DNA of 64,000 nt from Reclinomonas americana ATCC 50394. Taxonomy: Eukaryota > Jakobida > Jakobea > Jakobida. Positions within the stretch are counted from its first letter, which is position 1, and each line of letters begins with the position of its first letter. Of this stretch, positions 50,472 through 58,968 are shown piece by piece. A program made the position numbers and the translations under genes. The stretch lies in NCBI GenBank assembly GCA_048213135.1, contig PS015009.1, positions 1,736,001-1,800,000 on the forward strand, read 5' to 3'. The notes under the pieces were generated by a model. That model was given only the letters and a program-made list of their open reading frames with translations. It searched no databases and was not told the DNA's origin.

Positions 50472-51785
50472 ATGAAACATTCATTATTCGTATGCGGAGC
50501 CATCCTGTTACTGGCCAGCTCCTGCAGTAAAGATCCGGCCCCGGCTCCGGCAGAAAGCCCGCTTGCCATTACCGCACAACCATCTATTGGTGGTAACGAC
50601 CGCGATTTCGCCATGGCCATTGCCAAATCCCCTGACGGTGGTTACGTGGTGGCTGGCTATACACAAAGCACAGCAGGCGACCTGGTTACCACACATAATT
50701 CCAGCGACGCTGTGGTCATTAAATACAGCGCCAATCACGTTATGCAATGGAAAAAAGTGTATGGTGGCAGCCTGACAGAATACGCTGCATCGATTATCGC
50801 CACACCTGACGGGGGCTATATTTTCGCCGGCACCGGCAGCAGCACCAATGGCGATATGACCGGCAGCGGCGCTCATGGCGGTGATGATGTATGGGTGGTG
50901 AAGATCGATGCCAATGGTAACATACAATGGCAGAAAGCCTATGGCGGAACCCTGTCTGAAGGAGCCAGGGGAATCGCTTTATGCCCGGATGGCGGCTACG
51001 CAGTAGCCGGGTATTCCTCAAGTGTGAATGGCGACCTTACCTCCAACAAAGGAGTATACGATTGTATGATGCTCAAGATCAGCGCCACCGGTGTTTTACA
51101 ATGGCAGCGCAGCATGGGCAGCACGCAGATTGACCAGGCGAATGGCGTAGCCTGCAAACCTGATGGCAGTATACTGATGGCAGGGCAGGTACGCAAAGCC
51201 GATGGGGATGTGCTTGCCGGTAAAGGCGGAGACGATATCTGGCTGGTAAAATTCAATGCCGCGGGAGACGTACTCTGGTCAAAAACCTATGGCAGCCCCA
51301 ATAACGATCAGGGTAATGCCGTAATAGCTACCGCGAATGGTTACGTGATCTCCGGCATGGTACAGGCTGATGGTGCGGATGTTACAGGTTATCATGATAA
51401 TGGCGACGCGTGGACTTTCGCCATCGACAACAATGGCAACCTGCTCTGGCAAAAAGCAGCAGGCGGTTCTTCTTATGATGTATCGTATGCGGTATCACAG
51501 GCACAGGACGGTGGTTTCTGGATTGCGGGAATGTCGAACAGCAATGATGGTGATATGACGGTAAACCGGGGCGTGGCGGACCTTATGTTGATCAAGCTGA
51601 GCAGTACCGGTCAGTTGCTCTGGCAAAAAAATATGGGTTCATCATCTACTGACCAGGCGCAGGGTGTCATTCCGTTCGGAAGCAGGGGGTGCATTGCAGT
51701 TGGCGCGGTAACCGATAATGACGGAGATGTGAACACCAGTAAGAACCCCGGTAACTACGATATGTGGATGCCGGTAATACAATAA
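50472..51785 (+). CDS. Repeat beta-propeller lipoprotein
   Basis: A 437-residue lipoprotein (signal MKHSLFVCGAILLLASSC with Cys18). The mature part has about eight repeats of some 50 residues of the type DGGYVVAGYTQSTAGDLV, then DAVVIKYSANHVMQWKKVYG, and again NGDMTGSGAHGGDDVWVVKI. The GG-Y-V-AG and W-x-K-x-(Y/M)-G positions recur, as in delta-60/SBBP-like propellers. It is a surface or periplasmic protein, perhaps binding a ligand through the propeller. The role is not known. It stands 46 bases after the small helical gene. Confidence 0.8.
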   Translation: MKHSLFVCGAILLLASSCSKDPAPAPAESPLAITAQPSIGGNDRDFAMAIAKSPDGGYVVAGYTQSTAGDLVTTHNSSDAVVIKYSANHVMQWKKVYGGSLTEYAASIIATPDGGYIFAGTGSSTNGDMTGSGAHGGDDVWVVKIDANGNIQWQKAYGGTLSEGARGIALCPDGGYAVAGYSSSVNGDLTSNKGVYDCMMLKISATGVLQWQRSMGSTQIDQANGVACKPDGSILMAGQVRKADGDVLAGKGGDDIWLVKFNAAGDVLWSKTYGSPNNDQGNAVIATANGYVISGMVQADGADVTGYHDNGDAWTFAIDNNGNLLWQKAAGGSSYDVSYAVSQAQDGGFWIAGMSNSNDGDMTVNRGVADLMLIKLSSTGQLLWQKNMGSSSTDQAQGVIPFGSRGCIAVGAVTDNDGDVNTSKNPGNYDMWMPVIQ

Positions 51786-51806
51786 TCAGTAAAACAAAAG
51801 TATAGC

Positions 51807-52655
51807 ATGAAACCAAATTCATTACAACCGCTTATTACCAGGCTGAGGATATGCACCATCGCGTTCATCCTGGTGATCATCAGCCTCATCCTTTTCTCAT
51901 TTACTGTGAGCAGGATTAATGAGGAGTTTTTCAAACAACTGGGCATCAGTAAAACGGAAGGGGATAAAAAAATCGTCAACAGTATACTCGGTGGCTACCT
52001 TGACGCCTATGGACTGAAAAACGCGAAGAATATCGCACTGGGTAACCGTACAGCCGTGACCAAAGACCTGCTGGTCTATACCCGCCAGTATGTGGGCTCG
52101 CCTGCTTTCCGGAATGAGTACCTTACCCTTAAACAATCGAATAAACCTGTGCAGCCGGAAACGCCCGAAACGCCGGAGCAGATGCGCAGCAATATGATCA
52201 AACTGGCGAAAGAGGGAGTGGAACAATCGGAAGCCGGCCTGAAAAAAGCCGATCCTCAATTCAAAAAAATATTTGAGGATGCTGTAACCTATGCTAAAAA
52301 GAACCTGCAGCAGGCTGAAGATCCCAACAATAAATTCCAGTTGTCGTATAAAAAAAACTACGAACAATTATTAAAGACGCACCAGGAAACGATCAAACTC
52401 AGCCTGGAACACTGGGAAAAGGAATATCCACAGGATCATATGTTATTTGTAAAACAGCGACTGCAGCAATTTCTTGATGAGACGAAAGGAATAGAATATA
52501 CTGCAACCACCTTCAGCAGGAATGGTAAACAGTATTTCACCGATCCGCAGTACGAACGTAAAAGCAATCGCTGGAAAATGGCTTACCGTGCCGGGAAGGA
52601 AGTGGTGGAACCCGCCAGGGAATTCGTTCAGCAGTGGCTGGAAACGATCCGGTAG
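51807..52655 (+). CDS. Membrane-anchored coiled-coil protein (hypothetical)
   Basis: A 282-residue protein with one N-terminal membrane segment (LRICTIAFILVIISLILFSF) and a soluble, highly charged helical domain in the periplasm (KGLDAYGLKNAK-like LGGYLDAYGLKNAKNIALGN; YAKKNLQQAEDPNNKFQLSY; HWEKEYPQDHMLFVKQRLQQ). No family is recognised. It follows the repeat lipoprotein by 21 bases and is ended by a hairpin, so it closes that operon. It could be an anchor or adaptor for the lipoprotein; that is inference only. Confidence 0.65.
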   Translation: MKPNSLQPLITRLRICTIAFILVIISLILFSFTVSRINEEFFKQLGISKTEGDKKIVNSILGGYLDAYGLKNAKNIALGNRTAVTKDLLVYTRQYVGSPAFRNEYLTLKQSNKPVQPETPETPEQMRSNMIKLAKEGVEQSEAGLKKADPQFKKIFEDAVTYAKKNLQQAEDPNNKFQLSYKKNYEQLLKTHQETIKLSLEHWEKEYPQDHMLFVKQRLQQFLDETKGIEYTATTFSRNGKQYFTDPQYERKSNRWKMAYRAGKEVVEPAREFVQQWLETIR

Positions 52656-52686
52656 AAGATACGGTTAAGAAATATTTGAAAAAGCA

Positions 52687-52710
52687 AAGCGCCCTTTTAA
52701 CGGGGCGCTT
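52687..52710 (+). terminator. Terminator-like hairpin after the coiled-coil gene
   Basis: AAGCGCCC (52687-52694), loop, GGGCGCTT (52703-52710), then CACTTTTG. The T tract is short, so strength is uncertain. Confidence 0.6.
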
Positions 52711-52819
52711 CACTTTTGTATGCTCCTGTGGGAGCCGGTGTATTGCTATTGCCTGTCTGTTGATTCTCTTTAATTATCTTCTGCCTGGTATTGAAACATT
52801 ATGCTGTGATAACAGTTCA

Positions 52820-53086
52820 TCAGGACAGCGCTTTTTTCATGTTGGCCGCTTCGTCTTTGCCCCTGTGCAGCAGGGCTTCTGTTTCTTCTTTGGCACTGTG
52901 GAATTTAGACGCAATGCCGTCAACGAGGTTGTTGTATTTGTCCTTGATAGCGTCTTTCAGGTCGCCGGCTTTACCGGAAATTTTCTTCCTTGTAGAAGAG
53001 CCCTTATCTGGCGCAAATAAGATACCCAATACTGCACCGGCTGCCGCACCTAATAAGATACCTTTTGCCAATTTCGCGTTACTCAT
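52820..53086 (-). CDS. YtxH-family envelope stress protein
   Basis: An 88-residue protein. The glycine-rich membrane segment AKGILLGAAAGAVLGILFAP is followed by DKGSSTRKKISGKAGDLKDA and a coiled tail (KFHSAKEETEALLHRGKDEA), the YtxH pattern (G...G.l.APk.G...R). These small membrane proteins are linked to general stress. It stands next to the general-stress-like gene at 53128 on the same strand, 41 bases downstream of it. The function is otherwise unknown. Confidence 0.82.
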   Translation of the reverse strand: MSNAKLAKGILLGAAAGAVLGILFAPDKGSSTRKKISGKAGDLKDAIKDKYNNLVDGIASKFHSAKEETEALLHRGKDEAANMKKALS

Positions 53087-53127
53087 AGTCTTAAATTTTT
53101 AGCGTTTAAAAATGATTATTGATCAGT

Positions 53128-53607
53128 TCAGGAAAAATCGAATTGCCTGTAATGTTGAGAATTGAACATTTCTGAAAAAAAGTCCATGATCCTCGTTTTG
53201 AATGATGATGTATGCTGCAATAACTTATTCTCAAAATATTCAACATGCATCATCTTCAGTTTAATCAGAACGATATTGTCATTTATACCGTGGTGGGTGT
53301 GTAACCTGGAAGCATGGTCAGCAGGATCATCCTGCACAATGGATGCTTTTCCACCGATGCATAAGCGGTATGCACCCCCCTTCTGATTGTAATCGAGATA
53401 TGCGTAAAAGTGCTGATCAATATTTTTCGCATAGTTCCCGTTGCATGATGTGAAGAACCATATGTTACCATCGTCTTCGGTTTTTATGGTGGAAATAATA
53501 TTATGTGGCAGTTGTAATTCGGAATCCATTTCAGGTCTGAACATCGCAATCCTTGTTTCGCCGATCTTCCGCTGGAGGAAGAGGAGGTGGTCTTGCTGAA
53601 GTGCCAT
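53128..53607 (-). CDS. PNPOx-like general stress protein
   Basis: A 159-residue protein of the pyridoxamine-phosphate-oxidase-like split-barrel fold, close to general stress protein 26: LQRKIGETRIAMFRPEMDSE, IISTIKTEDDGNIWFFTSCN and FYAYLDYNQKGGAYRLCIGG. Such proteins bind flavin or deazaflavin and have uncertain substrates. With the downstream YtxH gene it forms a two-gene stress unit. The start MALQQDHLLFL fits the family length. Confidence 0.82.
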   Translation of the reverse strand: MALQQDHLLFLQRKIGETRIAMFRPEMDSELQLPHNIISTIKTEDDGNIWFFTSCNGNYAKNIDQHFYAYLDYNQKGGAYRLCIGGKASIVQDDPADHASRLHTHHGINDNIVLIKLKMMHVEYFENKLLQHTSSFKTRIMDFFSEMFNSQHYRQFDFS

Positions 53608-53958
53608 AAGAATGAATTTTTGGTGATGAATTACTTCTGACGGTAATAAAACAAAACCCGAACCAATCCATTTTCAGCGTGCCATACGGCCTGAACAACC
53701 TCCTTTTTGTAGAATTTATTCCTCGGACTACGGGAAAGAGGGTGTGGCTTATCCTTTTTTCTACACGCATTTCCTTTGTAATAATTGGACAGCATCCTGT
53801 ATCAATACACCGTAAAGTAAACCGGGGGATCAATTTCCTTAAACCCGGTAACCCGGCAGGATATGGATTTCTGTCTGGCCGGCTGTTGTAAAGCACTAAT
53901 GATCAACTCATATAATATGCTTACAATCATTTATTTGTTTTCATTGAATTCCTCGTTC
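53608..53958. other. Intergenic, nothing supported
   Basis: About 350 bases. A 70-codon plus-strand frame (53679-53891) and a minus-strand frame overlap here, but neither has a signal, family match or credible start. No repeat or terminator is seen. Confidence 0.55.
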
Positions 53959-53990
53959 TTGCAGATACACATTAAAAGCCGTAATTTTTG
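53959..53990 (+). promoter_or_regulatory. Probable sigma-factor gene promoter (TTG-N20-TAATTTTTG)
   Basis: TTG at 53959-53961, exactly 20 bases, then TAATTTTTG at 53982-53990 (TAnnTTTG with one extra T). Transcription would begin near 53997, which limits how far upstream the sigma-factor start codon can lie. Confidence 0.5.
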
Positions 53991-54046
53991 AACCCCGGGC
54001 AACCCAAAAGCTCCTTTTTACGATTACAGATGACAAATACCAGGAT

Positions 54047-54631
54047 TTGCTTTCAGCAGAAGAATTAAGTCTGTACATCAGGGGCTGTACCCTGAACCAG
54101 AGAGAGAGCCAGAAAAAAATATATAACTCTTTCTACGGGTATGCTATGTCGGTATGTGATTGCTATGCCGACAATGAGGAAGATGCCGTTGAAATACTGA
54201 ACGACGGATTCCTGAAAATTTTCAAAGAGATACACCGCTACAAACCGGCTTATGCCAACGAGATCAATTCTTTCAAAGGTTGGTTGCGTAAAATAATGGT
54301 ATATACCGCCATCGACCACTTCAGGAAAAATCAGAAGCACCGTGTTGTAGGTGAGCTGGATGTTTCGCTGGTGTATACCCCCGTACAGGAAGAAGACGGA
54401 CTGGATAAATTGTCGTATGATGAGATCATCCGTTTCATCCAGAACCTGTCCCCTGCTTACAGAACAGTGCTCAATCTCTTCATCATAGAGGGATTCAGCC
54501 ATGAAGAGATTGCCAAACAGCTGGACATTTCGGTAGGCACTTCCAAATCGAACCTGGCTAAAGCGAGAAAACAATTGCAGAAAATATTATCTACTCAAAA
54601 TAAAACCGCTCAGATAAAAAATGTTGGATGA
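54047..54631 (+). CDS. ECF-type RNA polymerase sigma-70 factor
   Basis: A 194-residue extracytoplasmic-function sigma factor. Region 2 is YGYAMSVCDCYADNEEDAVE with ILNDGFLKIFKEIHRYKP, and NSFKGWLRKIMVYTAIDHFR follows. Region 4 is LSPAYRTVLNLFIIEGFSHE then EIAKQLDISVGTSKSNLAKA. The frame stays open well upstream (..TITDDKYQD-LLSAEELSL), but the only nearby ATG (54030) is out of frame. The TTG at 54047 is therefore the working start and could be too short by about 10-15 codons. It overlaps by 11 bases the gene of its likely partner. It should direct transcription of an envelope regulon when released. Confidence 0.82.
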   Translation: MLSAEELSLYIRGCTLNQRESQKKIYNSFYGYAMSVCDCYADNEEDAVEILNDGFLKIFKEIHRYKPAYANEINSFKGWLRKIMVYTAIDHFRKNQKHRVVGELDVSLVYTPVQEEDGLDKLSYDEIIRFIQNLSPAYRTVLNLFIIEGFSHEEIAKQLDISVGTSKSNLAKARKQLQKILSTQNKTAQIKNVG

Positions 54632-56225
54632 AGAAATGGACGATATCATAAGGGAGGCGGCCAGCAAACACCACCCGGCCTATAACGATACGGCCTGGGA
54701 GAAAATGCAGCAGAAACTCGATATACATCTTCCGCAAAAAGACGACAGGCGGAGGTATATCTACTGGCTATTGCTTTTCCTGCTTTTGAGTGGCTCTGTA
54801 TTCACGGGCCTGTTGTTCTATTATAATAACAGTGAAAAGAATAACAGGCAACAACTCGCTGCTGATAAAATCAATGCCCCGGCATCTCAAAACCAGGCAC
54901 AGGGAACATCAACACCTTCAGGCATTACTGGTACAACTGCAACGGGGAACAATAACACCGGAACAGATCAACAACCTGCGGATAATAAAGGGACCGCACC
55001 TCCCTTGCCTAATACCGGCACTGGCAGCCAGCACAAGGCAAATACACCGGCAGATGTCCATAATAATACTCTACCTGCCGATCCTAACCAGTTTGCAGGA
55101 AAAAATAATATAGTACCGGTAACGGGTACACGCAACGGTGCTGTTGTTAACGGAAAGTCTTACAGGAAAAGAAAAGGGCAACTTAATATGTCGGTGATTG
55201 CCCCGGGACAATTGACCGCCACCGACCCGGCCACCGGTGAGGAAAAACTGTACGATCCCGCCGGGAAGCGAAAAGTAACACAACGCGGCCGCACCCGTAT
55301 GCAGGTGAATGCGCCCCAGGTTATTGCTGATAAAAATAACAAACCGGGAAAGAAGAAAAACAAGGGAAAGCCCGTTGGAGAAGAAGAGATGAACGGGGAG
55401 CCGGTTACTATAGCCACTACGCCTGTTGATCCCACTACTTACCAGCAACATGCGGAGAAAGAAAACACATCCAAACCTGGCACTGAAGTGCTTACCAATA
55501 ACACTCCCGAAGAAAATAAAAAGGAAGAAAAAGAGATAACCAAAGAAGAGCCAAAGAAAACCGACAGTGCGGAGAAGAAAGTGACAGTTTCCAGTAAGAA
55601 ACCCGAAGAGAAGAAAAAGAAAGGATTTGGTAATAATTTCGGCATTACGGTATCCGCCGGTGCCGACATGAGTTTCATTACCCTGAGCAAACCCGGCAAA
55701 GCCACATTTATTTATGGTGCCGGACTAAGCTATGATTTTGCCAAATGTTTTACCGTGCAGGCAGGGTTCCTGGTCTCTAAAAAAATATATACCGCTCTGC
55801 CGGATCAATATGAGCAGGGAACAACTTATCCCTACCTGCAGGACATTGACGCCGTTTGTAAGGTGTACGAGATCCCCGTAAGCATTACTTATCGTTTCGC
55901 GGAAAAGAGGAACCACAATTGGTTTGGCGGCGTTGGCCTTTCTTCCTTTATTATGAAGAAAGAAGATTACGATTACAATTATAAATATCCCGGGGGGCCG
56001 GTTTATCAATACAGGTATTCATATGCCAATGAGAACAAGCATTACTTTTCCGTACTCAGCCTTTTTGCGGGCTACCAGTACAAACTGAGTGATCGCATCT
56101 CATTTATGGCAGGACCTTATTTCAAACTTCCTTTGGGTGGAGTAGGAGCCGGGAAAATAAAACTGAACAGCGGGGGTTTGTTGCTGACGGCAACGGTTAA
56201 GCCATTCGCGAAGAAGAAATCATAA
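54621..56225 (+). CDS. Membrane-anchored protein with outer-membrane barrel, probable sigma-factor partner
   Basis: A 534-residue protein with unusual order. A short cytoplasmic N-terminus (MLDEEMDDIIREAASKHHPA, YNDTAWEKMQQKLDI) resembles the anti-sigma segment of Bacteroidota sigma partners. One membrane segment follows (YIYWLLLFLLLSGSVFTGLL), then about 270 residues rich in Asn, Thr, Pro, Lys and Glu (NQAQGTSTPSGITGTTATGN; KEEKEITKEEPKKTDSAEKK). The last 170 residues form a PorT-like barrel (FGITVSAGADMSFITLSKPG ... FTVQAGFLVSKKIYTALPDQ ... FSVLSLFAGYQYKLSDRISF). If all parts are as they look, the protein could span from cytoplasm to outer membrane. It is translationally coupled to the sigma-factor gene. 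Confidence 0.75.
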   Translation: MLDEEMDDIIREAASKHHPAYNDTAWEKMQQKLDIHLPQKDDRRRYIYWLLLFLLLSGSVFTGLLFYYNNSEKNNRQQLAADKINAPASQNQAQGTSTPSGITGTTATGNNNTGTDQQPADNKGTAPPLPNTGTGSQHKANTPADVHNNTLPADPNQFAGKNNIVPVTGTRNGAVVNGKSYRKRKGQLNMSVIAPGQLTATDPATGEEKLYDPAGKRKVTQRGRTRMQVNAPQVIADKNNKPGKKKNKGKPVGEEEMNGEPVTIATTPVDPTTYQQHAEKENTSKPGTEVLTNNTPEENKKEEKEITKEEPKKTDSAEKKVTVSSKKPEEKKKKGFGNNFGITVSAGADMSFITLSKPGKATFIYGAGLSYDFAKCFTVQAGFLVSKKIYTALPDQYEQGTTYPYLQDIDAVCKVYEIPVSITYRFAEKRNHNWFGGVGLSSFIMKKEDYDYNYKYPGGPVYQYRYSYANENKHYFSVLSLFAGYQYKLSDRISFMAGPYFKLPLGGVGAGKIKLNSGGLLLTATVKPFAKKKS

Positions 56226-56333
56226 ACGATCACACCGGCGAAAGGAAGATGAAACACCAGTCATACATGTGCTTTATTCATGTGTTTTTAAAAGGACTCT
56301 ATGAAAATAATGCCATAACAGTGATGAACATCA

Positions 56334-56364
56334 AAAGGCCCGTCCAATATTAAGACGGGCCTTT
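56334..56364. terminator. Bidirectional terminator hairpin
   Basis: An 11-base-pair stem, AAAGGCCCGTC (56334-56344) with GACGGGCCTTT (56354-56364) and a 9-base loop, lies between convergent genes. The flanking T runs are short on both sides. Confidence 0.6.
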
Positions 56365-56387
56365 GATTGGGATGGAGAGCGAACGGT

Positions 56388-57350
56388 TTATTTTTTCCTT
56401 TTGTTTTTGTCCCTGAACACGACAAAGTTGCGGGCTACGGTAAAGCCCCAGCGCCATTGTCCTTTACTCCAGGTAGTGAAAGTGCGGGGAATAAAGCGGT
56501 TCTCCAGGATATTGGTGGCATTGGTGAAGTTCATGTGAAACACGTGTCCCAGTGTAACGATCTCCAGTCCAAGACCCAGCGCATCGTAGGGATGGGCGTT
56601 TTGAGAAATCAGCAGGTCTTTGCTGGATTTAGAACGGAACGTGTGAAAATAGTCGCCGATAAAAACGAATCTTTTAAATAAAGGAATACGGACGCCGGTT
56701 CCGAGTGCGAAAATGCTGTTCACATCGCCGGGCACAACATAGTTGGTGTGAACATAGGTAGGGCTCAGTTGTATACTCACTGGTCCGAATTTACGGGCCA
56801 CCATCAGTTGTACTACCTGGCTCAGGCGATCATTGAAATCCTGGTAAGAGTTTTCCTTGTCCGGTGCCGTATTTTTCTTTTGCGTGGATACAACACCATT
56901 GGCAAAAAGTGTAAGCGACAAAGGGTGACGGGAATCGTTTTCCATTTGCTGCAGGAACTGGTACTTAACACCCAGTTCATACAACTGCTGAACAAGGCTG
57001 CCGCCTTTACTGCGGGAAACAAGGACGTTGAGTTTTTTAGTAACGCCCAGCTGGAAAGCGATTTTTACATCGGTGGCGCCGTCGAGGCCAAAAGCGGTAC
57101 TCACGCCGCCATTCGAACCGTCGATGTCACCGAAGTTGTGGATCACTTTGAATTCAAGAAAGCCCTTGGGCAACACTTCAACGGTATTGGTGTTGATCAG
57201 TTTTTGAGACTGGAATACCTTGACTGGCCTGTTGGCGGGCGGTGCAACCGGTTTATCAAGCGATTGCATCAGGGAGTTGGAACTGCTGTCTGTCTGCGCC
57301 CTTACATCCATGCAGGCGAACAGCAAGATCAGCAATGATAATTTTTGCAT
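56388..57350 (-). CDS. DUF5777-family beta-barrel protein
   Basis: A 320-residue outer-membrane protein. Signal peptide MQKLSLLILLFACMDVRAQ, then repeated strands (GFLEFKVIHNFGDIDGSNGG, FGLDGATDVKIAFQLGVTKK, LYELGVKYQFLQQMENDSRH, YFHTFRSKSSKDLLISQNAH), ending in KGQWRWGFTVARNFVVF. The D-x-x-G-x-x...FGLDGATD signature is that of the DUF5777 barrels. Ligand or substrate is unknown. It faces the sigma/barrel operon across a terminator and is divergent from the polysaccharide cluster. Confidence 0.85.
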   Translation of the reverse strand: MQKLSLLILLFACMDVRAQTDSSSNSLMQSLDKPVAPPANRPVKVFQSQKLINTNTVEVLPKGFLEFKVIHNFGDIDGSNGGVSTAFGLDGATDVKIAFQLGVTKKLNVLVSRSKGGSLVQQLYELGVKYQFLQQMENDSRHPLSLTLFANGVVSTQKKNTAPDKENSYQDFNDRLSQVVQLMVARKFGPVSIQLSPTYVHTNYVVPGDVNSIFALGTGVRIPLFKRFVFIGDYFHTFRSKSSKDLLISQNAHPYDALGLGLEIVTLGHVFHMNFTNATNILENRFIPRTFTTWSKGQWRWGFTVARNFVVFRDKNKRKK

Positions 57351-57469
57351 ACTATTATTTTTTGGTGGAAGGATAAGAGTTACAGGAACCTAACGAAAGA
57401 ATGAAATCAGTGGTTGCTTCAGTAAACGCCATTTATTTTTTGATAAGTGTTGCAACATGAATTGAGATC

Positions 57470-58882
57470 ATGGCAAAGAAGATCGTAAAAGACATATCGG
57501 CTAATACACTGCAGGTGTTGATCAACCAGCTGTGCGGGCTGCTTATTTTTTATGTCTTGTCGATGCAGCTCGATAAACCGGCATTTGGTGCTGTTAACTG
57601 GTGTCTTGCCGTGTTGCTGGCATGCTTTGGCATACTTAGCTTTGGTATCGACCAGGTGCTGATCAAAAAGACGGCATCAGGTGATAACGCGAAAACTTCT
57701 TTCGCCGCCTATACCTGGCATGTGCTGATCGCCGGGTTTTCTTTTTACCTGCTGATCGTTATCTGCTATTTCCTTTTTCCCGGCCGGTATGAAACCTGGA
57801 TGCTGCTTTGCCTTAGTGCAGGTAAACTTTGCCTGTTCCTGGCCTCGCCTGCAAAACAACTGGCCAATGGGTTGGAAAAATTCCGCCTGCTGCTCTGGAT
57901 GAACACCACCTCCAATATCATCCGCACTTGTTTACTGTTGATACTCGCTTATACTAATTCCCTCAGCCTGGGAAATGCCGTACTGGTATTTCTTGTTGCC
58001 GATGTGCTGGAATCCGCTCTCAGCATGGTTTTGGCGGGTTGGAAGATGAAGGCTCACCAGTCTTACCGATGGAATGGTATGGCTTACAGGCAGCTTCTGA
58101 AAGAAGCGCTTCCCCAGATGGGCGTTGTCATGGCCAGTTCCATATTGGCACGGATGGATTGGATATTGCTGGGCATCCTGGCTTCTGCCGGTATCCTGGC
58201 TAACTATAGTTTTGCCTATAAAGTTTTTGAAGTAGCCACGCTTCCGTTGCTCATTATCGCTCCTATACTTATTCCCCGTTTCAGCAGGCGTTTTCGTAGC
58301 CATGAACAGCAGGATGCTACATCGCTGCTCGTGCTGCTGAGGACAGAGATGCTGGTGGCCGGTTTTACGGTACTGCTTCTTAACCTCCTCTGGGTGCCTG
58401 TTATTGACTGGCTTACCGTGGGTAAGTATGGCAGCGTGAACAGGGTAACCATTGCACTCCTTTCTGGTTGTATACCTTTCCTCTATCTCAATAATTTCCT
58501 TTGGACGATGCATTTCGCACAGGGAAAGCTGGCCATGATCTTCCGCGTTTTTGTCATATGCGTCATGGTGAATATCGTCGGTAATGCGATCGCTATTCCC
58601 TGGCTAAAAGCAGAAGGTGCAGCAGCGATTTACTTACTGACCATGGCATTGCAATCTTTTCTTTTTCTCCGTCAAACAGCAGATCATCGCATCCGTTCTG
58701 CGGGTTATGCCTGCCTGCTTTGCCCGCCGCTGGCACTGGGAGCGGTATATGCAGCTATGTGGGTATCGCCGGTTCCTGTAATTGCTGTCATTACAGGAGT
58801 ATTGGTTTTTATCCTCTTTTTATGGCTCGGGAAACTGTTCAGCCTGAAGGATCTCGGGACGATAAAAAAACTCGTGAGCTAG
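57470..58882 (+). CDS. Oligosaccharide flippase (Wzx-like)
   Basis: A 470-residue membrane protein with about 12-14 segments. The N-terminus KDISANTLQVLINQLCGLLI, the segment FGILSFGIDQVLIKKTASGD and ALPQMGVVMASSILARMDWI match the polysaccharide-flippase (MATE/Wzx) group. It would move lipid-linked repeat units from the inner to the outer leaflet of the inner membrane. It is the first gene of a rightward run of polysaccharide genes that continues to the window end. A poor -7 element (TATTTTTTG at 57434-57442) is present upstream. Confidence 0.88.
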   Translation: MAKKIVKDISANTLQVLINQLCGLLIFYVLSMQLDKPAFGAVNWCLAVLLACFGILSFGIDQVLIKKTASGDNAKTSFAAYTWHVLIAGFSFYLLIVICYFLFPGRYETWMLLCLSAGKLCLFLASPAKQLANGLEKFRLLLWMNTTSNIIRTCLLLILAYTNSLSLGNAVLVFLVADVLESALSMVLAGWKMKAHQSYRWNGMAYRQLLKEALPQMGVVMASSILARMDWILLGILASAGILANYSFAYKVFEVATLPLLIIAPILIPRFSRRFRSHEQQDATSLLVLLRTEMLVAGFTVLLLNLLWVPVIDWLTVGKYGSVNRVTIALLSGCIPFLYLNNFLWTMHFAQGKLAMIFRVFVICVMVNIVGNAIAIPWLKAEGAAAIYLLTMALQSFLFLRQTADHRIRSAGYACLLCPPLALGAVYAAMWVSPVPVIAVITGVLVFILFLWLGKLFSLKDLGTIKKLVS

Positions 58883-58968
58883 CCTGTACGGGCAACCTGT
58901 TCAATGGTTTATACGATTAACATACAGGTAATGATAATCGTTTTAACCCACCATAAAAAGCACTACGG

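Noticed and set aside
53679-53891. 70-codon plus-strand frame before the sigma factor
   Set aside because: No family, signal or conserved feature, and a minus-strand frame covers the same bases equally well.
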